This document shows positions 16,490 through 24,924 of a stretch of 64,000 bases of DNA, piece by piece (within the stretch, counting starts at the first letter, position 1; every line of letters begins with the position of its first letter). A model generated the notes under the pieces. The model did no database searches and was not told where the DNA came from. It saw nothing but the letters and a program-made list of their open reading frames with translations. The stretch lies in the NCBI GenBank assembly GCA_963755825.1, contig CAVWLA010000003.1:1674001-1738000 (forward strand). The letters run 5' to 3'. This DNA is from DATBQN01 sp963755825. Lineage in GTDB: Bacteria > Acidobacteriota > Thermoanaerobaculia > Multivoradales > UBA5704. Both the position numbers and the translations under genes were made by a program.

Positions 16490-17821
16490 ATGGCTGAATG
16501 GCACATCTCCGAGGCGCTCGCGCGGGACTTTCTCCGCGAACGAGCCACAGCGACCGACCGTCAGCGAGTCGTCGGACACCTGATCGGGAGATGTAAGCAG
16601 TGCCGGAGGCGAGTCTCCCGCATCGCCGCAGAGGAGGGGATCTTCCCGCAGCATGGACGGCGGGACTACACGATCCCGGAGCCTCTGATGTTCCCGGCCG
16701 CGGAGTCCCTCGACATTGCGGTGTCCAAGGTGATGGGGCTCGCGCAGTGGTCGGCGCTCGAATCGATGGACCCTGGCCGCCGGGCGGAGATCGTCGGGCG
16801 AGACAAGTCTTTCCATCATTTCGGGCTGTACGACCGCCTTCTCGAGGTGGCGGCCTTCATCGGCCGCACTCAGCCCCAAGAAGCCGAGGCCGTCGCGATG
16901 CTGGCCTTGCAGATTGCCCCGAAGGTCCGTCTTGTCCCCGATTCGTTCCGTCAGGACCTCATCGCCGGCGCCTATGGAGCGGTGGGTAACGCTCGCCGGC
17001 TCCGGGCTGACTACAGGGGCTCGCAGGACGCCTTCACGGAGGCATGGAGACGAATCGAGGAAGGGTCGGGCGATCCACTGGTGAGCGCGCGCATTCAGCA
17101 ATTCGAGTCCTCATGGTTCAACGACCTCGGCCGCTATACCGAAGCTGAACAACTCCTGGAGCTCGCCCGGCGCTCCTATCGGTCGGTCGACGACGAACAC
17201 CGCGAGGGCCGGACGATCCTGAAGCTGGGCTGCGTCCGCATGAAGTGGGACCCCGAGTCGGCGATCGTCCTCTTCCTCGAGGCCGAGACGCTGTACGACG
17301 CGGCCGAGGAACCATTCCTCGAATGGTGCGTCCGGCACAATACCGTCTGGTGCCTGAATGACTTGGAGCGCCCCAAGGAAGCGCTGGCGCTCCTGGAAGA
17401 GTCGCGGCCGCTCTACCGGAAATTCTCCGATCCCTGGGTGCGGTTGCGCGGCTATTGGCTCGAAGCGCGGATCGCCTTTTCCTTCGGCAAGTACCAGGAT
17501 GCCGAGGAGATCTTCAAGTCCCTGTGGGAACAGGTCAGGGCGGAGGGCGGCCATCCGATCGACCTTACCCTGCTCTCGGTCGACCTCGCCCAGGTGCTGG
17601 CGGAGCGTGGGATGGTGGCGCAGTGCGTGCGGCTCATCGAGCAGCTCATCCCGATTCTACGGAGCATCGGTCTTCACGACGAGGGCTTGGCGGTCTGGCT
17701 CCTGGTCGCTCAGAAGCTGCAATCGGCGGGGCGGGTCGGCAGTGTCCTGTGGCGCGAGATGGAGAACTACTTCCGTCGAAACTTCCGGGTTCCTGTACAC
17801 TTCGGCGGAGATGTGCAGTAG
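16490..17821 (+). CDS. TPR protein with N-terminal zinc-finger-like H-x4-C-x2-C motif
   Basis: 443 residues from ATG 16490, preceded by GGGGAGGA; an in-frame upstream ATG at 16442 lacks a ribosome site. Residues 28-42 contain HLIGRCKQC, the H-x4-C-x2-C pattern of anti-sigma-factor zinc fingers (zf-HC2). The remaining ~350 residues are TPR-like helical pairs with repeated [LA]..G....A...L patterns (ADYRGSQDAFTEAWRRIE, LGRYTEAEQLLELARRSY, FGKYQDAEEIFKSLWEQ). The same overall design is seen at 48544-49848 and, with an XRE domain instead of the Cys motif, at 47164-48516. It lies directly downstream of a small secreted peptide gene. Probably a cytoplasmic sensor or regulator; the ligand is unknown. 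Confidence 0.75.
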   Translation: MAEWHISEALARDFLRERATATDRQRVVGHLIGRCKQCRRRVSRIAAEEGIFPQHGRRDYTIPEPLMFPAAESLDIAVSKVMGLAQWSALESMDPGRRAEIVGRDKSFHHFGLYDRLLEVAAFIGRTQPQEAEAVAMLALQIAPKVRLVPDSFRQDLIAGAYGAVGNARRLRADYRGSQDAFTEAWRRIEEGSGDPLVSARIQQFESSWFNDLGRYTEAEQLLELARRSYRSVDDEHREGRTILKLGCVRMKWDPESAIVLFLEAETLYDAAEEPFLEWCVRHNTVWCLNDLERPKEALALLEESRPLYRKFSDPWVRLRGYWLEARIAFSFGKYQDAEEIFKSLWEQVRAEGGHPIDLTLLSVDLAQVLAERGMVAQCVRLIEQLIPILRSIGLHDEGLAVWLLVAQKLQSAGRVGSVLWREMENYFRRNFRVPVHFGGDVQ

Positions 17822-17886
17822 CCATCGACGACGCTGAAAAGAACCGATCCTCGACCTCGAAACTCATTCAGAGATCTCGTTCCGAA

Positions 17887-18093
17887 ATGGCGCATAGAGA
17901 CGCAGTCCCGCAAGGGCTGGCCGAGCGCCGCGAACGCCTGAGCCTGCAACAGGGTCGTCGGGACCGCGGCAGCGACTTCCTGCAGTTCCTCGAAGACGAG
18001 GTGTGGCCGAAGGCTCCGCCGGACCAGCTCGGCCGCCGACTCAGCCGCGACGAGGAAGACGAGATCCTGGGCTACGGACCGGCGGGCGTTTGA
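17887..18093 (+). CDS. Antitoxin-like small protein (VapB/Rv0623-type C-terminus)
   Basis: 68 residues. The C-terminus FLEDEVWPKAPPDQL...LSRDEEDEILGYGPAGV matches the ending of VapB-like/Rv0623-type antitoxins (the DEILGY block that contacts the toxin). The usual N-terminal DNA-binding part is not recognisable; residues 1-30 are charged and helical. No PIN toxin gene follows; instead a GNAT fragment does. Translation in this frame is open from 17455, over the end of the TPR gene, so the start is uncertain. It may be an orphan or the 3' fragment of an antitoxin gene. Confidence 0.5.
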   Translation: MAHRDAVPQGLAERRERLSLQQGRRDRGSDFLQFLEDEVWPKAPPDQLGRRLSRDEEDEILGYGPAGV

Positions 18094-18129
18094 TCCTCGA
18101 AGCCTCGGTTTCGCCGCCATCGTCCGTCA

Positions 18130-18196
18130 CCGCCGGCTCGATCAGCATCTCGTAATAAACCAGCGGCACGCCGTGTGCCCTCTCTCCGCCCAGCCA
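18130..18196 (-). pseudogene. GNAT acetyltransferase 3' fragment (second copy)
   Basis: Read on the minus strand it gives parts of WAERGH and GVPLVYYEMLIEPA, as in the fragments at 15.4 and 19.6 kb, with about 10 bases missing between the two blocks. Too short to function. Confidence 0.65.
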
Positions 18197-18291
18197 AGAG
18201 GCCGGTCAGCTCGACCCGAGCGCTGCGAGGCACCTCGTCTTATGGAAGGCGGCCGGTCTTCTGCCGGTCCCGACACCAAGGAGATGGGCGT

Positions 18292-18618
18292 ATGAAGAAG
18301 TCCGTTCTCGTCCTCATGGCCCTCGTCACCCTGCTCCCGCTCGCGCTGGCCACCGCCCAGACGCCGGTGGCCGCGCCGGCCGCGGGCTCCGCGCAGGCTG
18401 CGGCGACTGCGCAGTTCCTGGCGACCCTCGCGACCCAGCCCGTCACGACGCCGAACGACCTGCCCCCCAGCCCCCTGTTCAGGACCGGCTGCACCACCAG
18501 CGCCGACTGCCCGACAGGCCAGCTCTGCTGCAACACCTGCGGCAATCCACCTGCACTCGCCACCACCTGCAGGGGTTGCCTGGCGCCGATCCGTGGCCGC
18601 TGCCCGCTGATCGAGTAG
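18292..18618 (+). CDS. Secreted Cys-rich peptide (108 aa, 8 Cys)
   Basis: AAGGAG precedes ATG 18292. Signal peptide residues 1-23 (KKSVLVLMALVTLLPLALA). An Ala/Thr-rich spacer leads to a compact Cys-rich C-terminal domain of about 43 residues: C-x5-C-x5-CC-x2-C-x9-C-x2-C-x7-C, with CPTGQLCCNTCG reminiscent of dickkopf/WAP-like disulfide folds. It is probably exported and disulfide-bonded. A perfect 13-bp hairpin follows. Other Cys-rich small proteins in this window (21833, 23742, 32125) share the design but not obvious sequence. Function unknown. Confidence 0.75.
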   Translation: MKKSVLVLMALVTLLPLALATAQTPVAAPAAGSAQAAATAQFLATLATQPVTTPNDLPPSPLFRTGCTTSADCPTGQLCCNTCGNPPALATTCRGCLAPIRGRCPLIE

Positions 18619-18631
18619 CCGGCGACCGGTC

Positions 18632-18660
18632 GCGTGAGGAGGCCGCAGGCCTCCTCACGC
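18632..18660. terminator. Terminator hairpin, 13-bp perfect stem
   Basis: GCGTGAGGAGGCC / GGCCTCCTCACGC with loop GCA, between the Cys-rich peptide gene and the convergent DoxX-like gene. No T tract; probably serves both strands. Confidence 0.7.
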
Positions 18661-19473
18661 CGATGCGGGCGTGCGCTCCGCGCCGCTACCGCCCCGTCGC
18701 GCCAGGCCCCACGGGGGGCTTTGCAGAGAGCCGGCGACGGCCCAGGCCGCGCCGACGACCATCGCCGTGATGAAGAGCTCCGTCCAGGGGAGGTGGGCCG
18801 CCGGGCTGGCCGCGACGCCCGGGACGGAGACGAGCAGCAGGAAGAGGCTGAGCATCGCCGCCTCGGCCGTCGCGGCCAGGCGCCGCAGAACCCCGAAGAG
18901 AATGCCGAGCCCGGCGGCGATGTGCGCCGCGCCCGTCAGGTAGGCGAAGCCCAGACGGTAGGGAAGCCACGCCGGCACCGCCGCTACCGCGGCCTCGACA
19001 TAGACGAAGTGCGAGAGCCCGATCATGGGGAGCGCGAGGGCGTAGAGAGCGAGCGCCAAGCGGAGGCCCCCAGCGCCGGTGTCAAGACCTAGCAAGGGCC
19101 TGCCGTCCCGACCTGCGAACGAGCCCAGCAGGAACCAGCCGCCGGTCACCATCGTCAGGTTCTGGCCGAAGTTCAGCCACAGAACCTCGGTCGTGGGGCT
19201 CGCCACGACGCGGGGGAGGCCGAGCACCAGCAGCCACAGCAGGGCGTTGACCGTGATGACGAGGGTGGCGAGCCTCGCCGTGCGCGGCACCAGCATGCCC
19301 AGCCCGCCCGCGAGCAGCACGAGGCCCGAGGCATGGGTGATGGGTCCTTGCCAGGGGCTCCATGCCGGGAAGAGCTTCCAGAGCAGCTCGAACTCGCCGG
19401 AGACGAGGAGAAGCGCCCCGGCCCCCGCAAAGCTCCAAGCGAAGATCACCTCACCCAGCCGAGTCAGTCGCAT
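18655..19473 (-). CDS. DoxX-like integral membrane protein
   Basis: 272 residues, about eight hydrophobic helices. It reads as two DoxX/DoxD-type four-helix repeats, with Gly-rich helices (GLVLLAGGLGMLVPR; LTGAAHIAAGLGILFG) and conserved NFGQNLTMVTGGWFL between them. AGGAGG lies upstream of ATG 19473. Relatives include quinone-linked membrane subunits and small stress-linked membrane proteins; the role here cannot be fixed. The C-terminal tail (LARRGGSGAERTPASA) is soluble and its last codons overlap the terminator hairpin. No operon partner. Confidence 0.75.
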   Translation of the reverse strand: MRLTRLGEVIFAWSFAGAGALLLVSGEFELLWKLFPAWSPWQGPITHASGLVLLAGGLGMLVPRTARLATLVITVNALLWLLVLGLPRVVASPTTEVLWLNFGQNLTMVTGGWFLLGSFAGRDGRPLLGLDTGAGGLRLALALYALALPMIGLSHFVYVEAAVAAVPAWLPYRLGFAYLTGAAHIAAGLGILFGVLRRLAATAEAAMLSLFLLLVSVPGVAASPAAHLPWTELFITAMVVGAAWAVAGSLQSPPWGLARRGGSGAERTPASA

Positions 19474-19557
19474 CGATGAACCTCCTCAGTCGCGGGTCGC
19501 CAGAGGAACCTGCTGTGAGGGAAGGGCCCCTCTCCCGACGCCCGAGACTCCCCTCAA

Positions 19558-19735
19558 TCACCCATCCCAGCCGCCGGCTCGATCATCATCTCGTAGTAGA
19601 CCAGCGGCACACCGCGGTACGCTGCGTGCCCTCTCTCCGCCCAGCCGCAGCGCGCATAGAAGCCGCCCCCGCCGGCGCTCGCGTCGTACGAGTCGAGACG
19701 GATGGCGTCCGCGGGCCAGGCGCCAGCTCGCAAAG
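19558..19735 (-). pseudogene. GNAT acetyltransferase 3' fragment (third copy)
   Basis: One frame gives AWPADAIRLDSYDASAGG, then FYARCGWAERGHAAYRG and VPLVYYEMMIEP: the last ~55 residues of a GNAT protein. Upstream (minus-strand sense) it runs straight into the truncated end of an ABC permease, so only the C-terminus exists. Closely similar to the fragments at 15.4 and 18.1 kb. Confidence 0.75.
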
Positions 19736-21681
19736 AGCGCCGCAGCCAGAAGGATGAGCACGGCGGTCGCGGCGGTCCATGGGTCTCTCGCGCGGACCGC
19801 GAAGAGGAGCGGCTCGACGTAGCGCGCAGCATAGAGCGCGGTGGCGAGCCCGAGGCCCGCCCCCAGGATCGCGGGGACGAGCCCGAGCCTGGCCACGAGC
19901 CAAAAGGTGGCGCGCGGCCCGGCGCCGAGAGCCATGCGCACACCCAGCTCGTGCCGGCGACGAGGCGACGGCCTGGGAGACGGCGGCGTAGATCCCGATC
20001 GCCGCGAGGACGAGCGCCAGCGCGCCGAAGAGAGAGAGCAAAACCGCGCCGGCCGCCCATGGCTTGAGCTGCGGGTCGAGGCGGTCGGCGAGCCGCTCGA
20101 CGTCGACGAAGGGAAGGTCGGGGGCTGCGGCCAACACTTCCCGGCGGGCTGCCCCGGCGAGGATCTCCGGCTCGCGAGCCGTGCGCACGAAGAGAACTCG
20201 CGAATGGATCCAGGAGGGTGCCTGGCGCAGTGGGACATAGACCTGGATTGTCGCTGGCTCGGGCAGCAGCCGGTTGCGCCGCGCATCCTCGACGACGCCG
20301 ACCACGGTGGCGCATGGCTCACGGTCGCCTCCCACCTGGATGCATCGACCGAGAGGGCTCTGTGCCGGCCAGAGGAGCCCTGCCGCCGTTTCGTTGACGA
20401 CCGCGACCCGCTCGCGGCCGGCGTCGTCCGCATCGGTCAGCGGCCTGCCGCGGCGCACCGCGGTGCCCAGGGCCGCAAAGAAGTCTCCAGCCACGGCGTT
20501 GAGATAGGCGTGGCCCGGCGCAAGGGCGGCCACATCGCCGCGGCCGGGCACGGCGATCTGCGTGCCGAAGCTGCTGGGCAGGGGAATCGCGGCGGCGATG
20601 GTTGCCCGCGCGACTCCCGGAAGGCGGCGGACGCGGTCGAGAGCGCGGCGCAGGATTGCGTCCGCCGGGAGGTCGCCGGAGCCGGCGCTCGCGAGGTCCA
20701 CCGTGACGACGAGGACACGCGCCGCGTCGAGCCCCAAGTGCAGCCGCTGCACGTTCTCGAGGCTGCGGAGGAAGAGGCCGGCGCCGACGAGCAGCACCAC
20801 GGTGGCCGCAACCTGGCTCGCCAGCAGCAGACCGCGCCGGCGGACGCGGCCGGGGTCGCCCTCGTGGCCACCCTCTCCCATCGCCGAGGCGAGCTCCATC
20901 CGCGCGGCGGAGCGCAGGGAGGCGACCGCGGTGACCAGTCCCGCGGCCACCGTGAGGAACGCGATGATCGCGAGAAGCCGAGGGTCGAGGACGCTGGCCG
21001 TGCCTGTCGTCGGAACCAGCAGGAATCTGCGGAGCACGGTGATCCCCGTCCAGGCGACGAATTGGGCAGCGCAGCCGCCCAGCAGCGCGAGCGCCAGGCT
21101 CTCCGCCAGCAGCAGCCGGACCAGCCGGGCGCGCCCGGCGCCGAGGGCGAGCCGTACCGCGAGCTCGCGCCGGCGGTCGAGCCCGCGGGTGACGAGGAGC
21201 GCCGAGACGTTGACGCAGGCGATCGCGAGCACCGCCAAGGAGCACCCGGCGAGCCAGCCGACCAGGCGCACCGGCTGAACGCTGTCCGGGCCGCGCCCCT
21301 CCTGGACGGGGCCGAGCGCAACGCGGCGATGTCCCCGCCCCCCCATCGCCCCAAGATCGTCCTGCAGCGCGGCCGCCGCCTGCGCCGTGGCCTGCTCGGC
21401 GGAGACTCCGGGCTTCATTCGGCCCAGGAGCTCCAAGAAGAAATCGCCGCCCCTTGCGGACCACCCAGGTCCTTCCCAGAGGGGACCGGCGGCGCCGAGT
21501 AGAGGCGGCGGAGCGAACCCGGATCGCGGACCTGGGCCGGCGCTCGCAGGAGGAGGGTGTCGAGGACGCTGAGCGTCGCCGCGTTGAGGCCGATGCCGAG
21601 CGCGAGCGCGACGACGGCAGAGACGGAGAGAGTCAGGTTGCGTCGGAGGCCTCGCAGGCCATAGATCAGATCCCGCAGCAT
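19736..21681 (-). pseudogene. Broken ADOP/MacB-type ABC permease
   Basis: Pieces in different frames add up to one permease of the acidobacterial duplicated orphan type. The N-terminus from ATG 21681 (LRDLIYGLRGLRRNLTLSV, ALALGIGLNAATLSVLDTLL) stops near 21415. The middle resumes at GGDFFLELLGRMKPGVSAEQ in another frame with most of the first periplasmic domain missing, and runs through two FtsX-like membrane blocks to IGIYAAVSQAVAS. After a shift near 19960 the last FtsX block (RRHELGVRMALGAG, AVRARDPWTA) follows and runs into the GNAT fragment. At least two frameshifts, an internal deletion and a lost 3' end make it non-functional. Confidence 0.85.
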
Positions 21682-21832
21682 TTCAGCGAGCGAGCCTATC
21701 GCGGCGTCAGCATCTATTGCTACATTACAGCTCCTCGTGCTTTCCCGTGGGCCTGCCCAGGCAGAGACGGCAGAACGGGCCGGCACAGGCGCGAGGTCTG
21801 GAGGGCCTTCTCTGCCTCGGACAGGGATCGAG

Positions 21833-22117
21833 ATGGCCGCCTTCTCCGACGTCACCATTCTCGCCGAGTACTCCGGAAAGCTGCGGATGCGTCTACCGCT
21901 CACCGACGCGCAGGGGAAATTCGGCGCTGGCCTCGAAGCAGTCTTCGGCGCCAGCCAGCTGCCGCAAAACCCGACAGGGCCAACCCCTCCGGAAAGCGGG
22001 TGTGCCGCGTCGTGCACCGTGAATTGCCGTGACACGGGAGCCTGCAACGTCTCCTGCCCAGCGAACCAGTGCGCGAGCTGCACCTGCTCCGGCGGCACGA
22101 GCTGTAGCTGCTTCTAG
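21833..22117 (+). CDS. Small peptide with Cys-rich C-terminus, RiPP-precursor-like
   Basis: 94 residues from ATG 21833. Unlike the other Cys-rich peptides here it has no signal peptide: the first ~55 residues are a charged, leader-like part (AEYSGKLRMRLPLTDAQGKF), then a Pro/Gly hinge, then about 37 residues with ten Cys (SGCAASCTVNC, GACNVSCPANQCASCTCSGG). This leader-hinge-core layout resembles precursors of ribosomally made, modified peptides, but no radical-SAM, YcaO or lanthionine synthase gene is in the window. A weak GGGATCG is the only ribosome site. It may instead be a metal-binding protein. Confidence 0.55.
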   Translation: MAAFSDVTILAEYSGKLRMRLPLTDAQGKFGAGLEAVFGASQLPQNPTGPTPPESGCAASCTVNCRDTGACNVSCPANQCASCTCSGGTSCSCF

Positions 22118-22186
22118 GCCGAGGCAGTCAAGGCTGACGTTCTCGTCGATCCTGGCGACGCGCGCCGGCGGCGCCTCCGTCTCACC

Positions 22187-22984
22187 TCACCCGCTCTCCC
22201 CATACCGCTCGGGCGCATACCGCGCCGCCAGCAGGCCGGTCGCCGCCGCGACGTCGATCTCCTGCACCAACACACCCTCCTGCCCGTAGGGCAGGTGCGC
22301 ATGGCAGTCGCCCGAGGGGGCGATCAGGCTGGTCGCCGATTCCTGGTAGCGCAGGGCGTAGTTGACGCTCGCGAAATAGATGGTGTTCTCGCGGCTCCGC
22401 ATCATCATCGCCTTCTCGTAGTAGGGCGCGTCGGCGGCGCCCCAGCTAGTCAAGAGAGTTCCCTGCCGGTCGCTCCCCGTGTGGTGGGGATGGAAGACGA
22501 TCTTGGCGCCGCGCACGGCCGCCCAGCGCACCGTCTCGGGATAGCGCCAGCCCTCGTGGCAGATGGCGACTCCGAACTTGACCCCGTTGACCTCGAAGAG
22601 CCGCCGGGAGTGGCCGGGCACGTAGAACGGATCTTCGCTCGGGTCGAGTTGGGTCTTGCTCTGCCAGCCCAGGATCTCGCCGCGGCCGTCGACGACGAGG
22701 GCGACGTTCTCGCGGCCGGCCGCGGTGAGCCGCTCCATGCCGAGGATCGCCGCGATCTCGAGGGTGCGCGCCCACCGCGAGACCGCCGCGACCACCCGCT
22801 CCTGCTCCGCCTCCCCGAAGGGGAGCACCGCGAACTCTTGCCCCCGCAGGCCGGGGAGATAGGCCTCCGGAAAGCAGGCGATCTCGGCGCCCGCCGCCGC
22901 GGCGGCGGCGAGCTGCCGCTCGATCCGGTCGAGGCCGTCGTCGAGGGTCGAGGCGATGCGGGGGGACGCCAGGGCGATGATCAT
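22187..22984 (-). CDS. Carbon-nitrogen hydrolase (nitrilase superfamily)
   Basis: 265 residues from ATG 22984, preceded by GGAGG. The nitrilase triad is complete: E40 in CFPEAYLPG, K110 in WQSKTQLDP and C142 in AICHEGWRYPE. These enzymes hydrolyse amides or nitriles through a Cys thioester; the branch and substrate cannot be told, but lack of an extra domain rules out NAD synthetase or apolipoprotein acyltransferase. The last ~25 codons (VDVAAATGLL-type ending, RYAPERYGESG) are also found in a decayed copy at 15848-16030. Soluble, cytoplasmic. Divergent from the DUF1579 gene at 23085. Confidence 0.88.
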   Translation of the reverse strand: MIIALASPRIASTLDDGLDRIERQLAAAAAAGAEIACFPEAYLPGLRGQEFAVLPFGEAEQERVVAAVSRWARTLEIAAILGMERLTAAGRENVALVVDGRGEILGWQSKTQLDPSEDPFYVPGHSRRLFEVNGVKFGVAICHEGWRYPETVRWAAVRGAKIVFHPHHTGSDRQGTLLTSWGAADAPYYEKAMMMRSRENTIYFASVNYALRYQESATSLIAPSGDCHAHLPYGQEGVLVQEIDVAAATGLLAARYAPERYGESG

Positions 22985-23084
22985 CGAGATCCTCCGACAC
23001 CTGCTCTGCGCCGGCGCTGATGCGTCAGCTGTGCGTAGAATGGAGCCGCCGCCAGTCCCGGCGGATCCTATAGGAGGGCGATCG

Positions 23085-23678
23085 ATGGAGAGAATGGTTT
23101 CGAAGCAACGCTCGAGGCAGGGATCGAAGCTGGCGTCCGCCGCGGTGGTCCTCGGCGCGCTCGCCGTGTTCCCCCTCGTGGCGCAGCCGCCGGCGCCGAG
23201 CGCACCGCCGGCCCCGTCGCCCGAGCTCGCCAAGCTCGCGTTCTTCGCCGGCGAATGGACCTGCAAGGGCAAGGCGGAGGCGTCGCCCATGGGCCCGGCG
23301 CATGCCACCCTGGGCAAGGTGCACATCGCCAAGGAGATCGCCGGCTTCTGGTACGTCGGGCAGTACTCCGAGGCGAAGTCGCCGACCAACCCCCACCCGA
23401 TGATCTTCCAGTTCGTGCAGGGCTACGACCCGGACGCGAAGGGCTTCACCATGAGCTGCTTCGACTCCTTCGGCGGCCGCTGCCACCAGACCTCGACCGG
23501 CTGGGACGGCGACAGGATGGTGTGGACCGGCGAGGAGAACGGCGGCGGACCGGCGATCCCGGTGCGCGACACCTTCACCAGGACCGGCAGCGCCAGCATG
23601 GAGCACATGGGCGAGATGCAGGTGGGCGGCAAGTGGACGCCGACCGACCACGAGACCTGCAAGCGCAACGCGAAGTAG
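23085..23678 (+). CDS. DUF1579-like exported protein
   Basis: 197 residues from ATG 23085, with TAGGAGG upstream. Signal peptide about 18-35 (LASAAVVLGALAVFPLVAQ), a Pro/Ala linker, then a lipocalin-like beta barrel as in DUF1579 proteins: LAFFAGEWTCKGKAEASP, EIAGFWYVGQYSE, FQFVQGYDPDAKGFTMSCFDSFGG, then MVWTGEENG. It has three well-spaced Cys in the mature part. The fold binds small hydrophobic ligands in relatives; the ligand here is unknown. Probably periplasmic. A good hairpin ends it at 23710. Confidence 0.75.
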   Translation: MERMVSKQRSRQGSKLASAAVVLGALAVFPLVAQPPAPSAPPAPSPELAKLAFFAGEWTCKGKAEASPMGPAHATLGKVHIAKEIAGFWYVGQYSEAKSPTNPHPMIFQFVQGYDPDAKGFTMSCFDSFGGRCHQTSTGWDGDRMVWTGEENGGGPAIPVRDTFTRTGSASMEHMGEMQVGGKWTPTDHETCKRNAK

Positions 23679-23709
23679 CCGGGAGCGAGCGCAGACGGAT
23701 GGACGGACG

Positions 23710-23732
23710 CCGGGCCGCGCCGCGCGGCCCGG
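23710..23732. terminator. Bidirectional terminator hairpin
   Basis: Perfect 10-bp stem CCGGGCCGCG / CGCGGCCCGG with loop CCG, followed by TGTTCCTTT on the plus strand; between convergent genes ending at 23678 and 23742. Confidence 0.75.
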
Positions 23733-23741
23733 TGTTCCTTT

Positions 23742-24044
23742 CTACCGGCTGCAGGAGCAGGTCTGGCCGGCGATCGTGCAGGCCTTGCCCTGCCTGAAGC
23801 AGGCCTGGCAGATGGTGTTGAAGCACGCCGGAAGGTTCTGCGCCGGCAGCCAGTCGGCGGACGGCGAGAGCTGCATCGCGGGGAGGCTCACGGCGGCGCC
23901 GGCGGGCGCGGATGCCGGGGCGAGCTGAGGCACGAAGGCGGACACTGCGGTCATCGCCGGCGCCGCTGCGGCGAAGGCCGCCGGGCTCAGGGTGACGAGG
24001 ATCAAGAGGGCGAGGAGCGAGGCGCTGCGCACGGCTCGATGCAT
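23742..24044 (-). CDS. Secreted Cys-rich peptide (100 aa, 6 Cys)
   Basis: Signal peptide about 1-26 (SASLLALLILVTLSPAAFA). The mature part begins with an Ala/Pro-rich spacer and ends in a Cys-rich block, ACFNTICQACFRQGKACT then GQTCSCSR, six Cys in about 30 residues. AAGGAGA precedes ATG 24044. It is transcribed after the methyltransferase gene on the same strand, 42 bases apart, but a hairpin (24066-24088) lies between, so it is probably independent. Function unknown; the layout is that of the Cys-rich peptide at 18292. Confidence 0.7.
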   Translation of the reverse strand: MHRAVRSASLLALLILVTLSPAAFAAAAPAMTAVSAFVPQLAPASAPAGAAVSLPAMQLSPSADWLPAQNLPACFNTICQACFRQGKACTIAGQTCSCSR

Positions 24045-24065
24045 GGGGGTCTCCTTGGAGGCGGA

Positions 24066-24088
24066 AGAGAAGAAGAAGCCTCTTCTCT
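24066..24088 (-). terminator. Candidate terminator after methyltransferase gene
   Basis: 8-bp inverted repeat AGAGAAGA / TCTTCTCT overlapping the methyltransferase stop codon; read on the minus strand it precedes a TCTTCTTCT-rich tract. Confidence 0.4.
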
Positions 24089-24800
24089 AAATCGTGCGAG
24101 CGAGCGGTGGCGGCGGGCCAAGCCCCTCATGCGGCCGCTGCCAGACGACGGTGTACCGCCACTGCAGGTGCCGCACGACGCGGGCGCCGGGGAGGAGCTC
24201 GCCGGCCCAGGCCTCGACCTCGCGGAGCGTCGGGTAGCGCTCGCCGCGGCCGTGCTCCCGCCACGCCGCGCGCACCGCGGCGTCCTCGCGCAGGCGCCCG
24301 GCGCGGAGCCTGGCCCAGCCGCGCGCCGCGGAGGCGATGGCCGAATGCAGATGGTCCCAGCCGCCGGCATCCGAGCGCAGGTCGTGCACCACCAGCGTGC
24401 CGCCGGGCCTCACCGCCGCCGCCAGCCGCTCGACGCCGGCCTCCAGAGGGACGTGGTGCAGCGTCGCGCTGGAGACCACGCCGTCGTAGGGCTGCGCGTC
24501 GAGCGCCATGCGGAGGAAGTCGCCGCAGCGATAGGTCACGTCCGCCGCCGGCGGCGTCCGCTGCTCGGCGAGGTGGATCATCTCGGGCGACAGGTCGACG
24601 GCGGTGACCCGGTGGCCGCGGGCGGCCAGCGCGCGGCTGAGAGCGCCGGAGCCGCAGCCGACCTCGAGCACGCGCTCCGCCGCGGCCGGGATCTGCCGCA
24701 GCAGGAAGTCGTCGTAGAGGCCGGGGAGCTCGCCGTGCCCGGCCGCCAGGCGCGCGATGCGGTCGAAGTCCTCGCGCACGCGGTCGACGGACGAGCTCAT
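24087..24800 (-). CDS. Class I SAM-dependent methyltransferase
   Basis: 237 residues from ATG 24800. Motif I is VLEVGCGSGALSRALAARG, motif II the acidic VTAVDLSPEMI, motif III/IV CGDFLRM and VSSATLHHVP, and motif V VRPGGTLVVHDL: a complete class I Rossmann methyltransferase of the type that acts on small molecules or lipids (Methyltransf_11/25). A C-terminal ~80-residue helical cap (YPTLREVEAWAGELLPGARVVRH) precedes the last strand. The substrate is unknown. Its start faces the divergent gene at 24925; the 125-base gap must hold both promoters. Confidence 0.85.
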   Translation of the reverse strand: MSSSVDRVREDFDRIARLAAGHGELPGLYDDFLLRQIPAAAERVLEVGCGSGALSRALAARGHRVTAVDLSPEMIHLAEQRTPPAADVTYRCGDFLRMALDAQPYDGVVSSATLHHVPLEAGVERLAAAVRPGGTLVVHDLRSDAGGWDHLHSAIASAARGWARLRAGRLREDAAVRAAWREHGRGERYPTLREVEAWAGELLPGARVVRHLQWRYTVVWQRPHEGLGPPPPLARTI

Positions 24801-24924
24801 GAAGCGGCATGGTACCAACTCCGCGCAGTGGAGCCGAACCGCCCCATCCTTCCGAATCCGGCCGCCGGCTCTCGCGCGCGGGATAGGATGGCCGCACGGC
24901 TCTTGCCGCTCACCCCGGAGGTTG

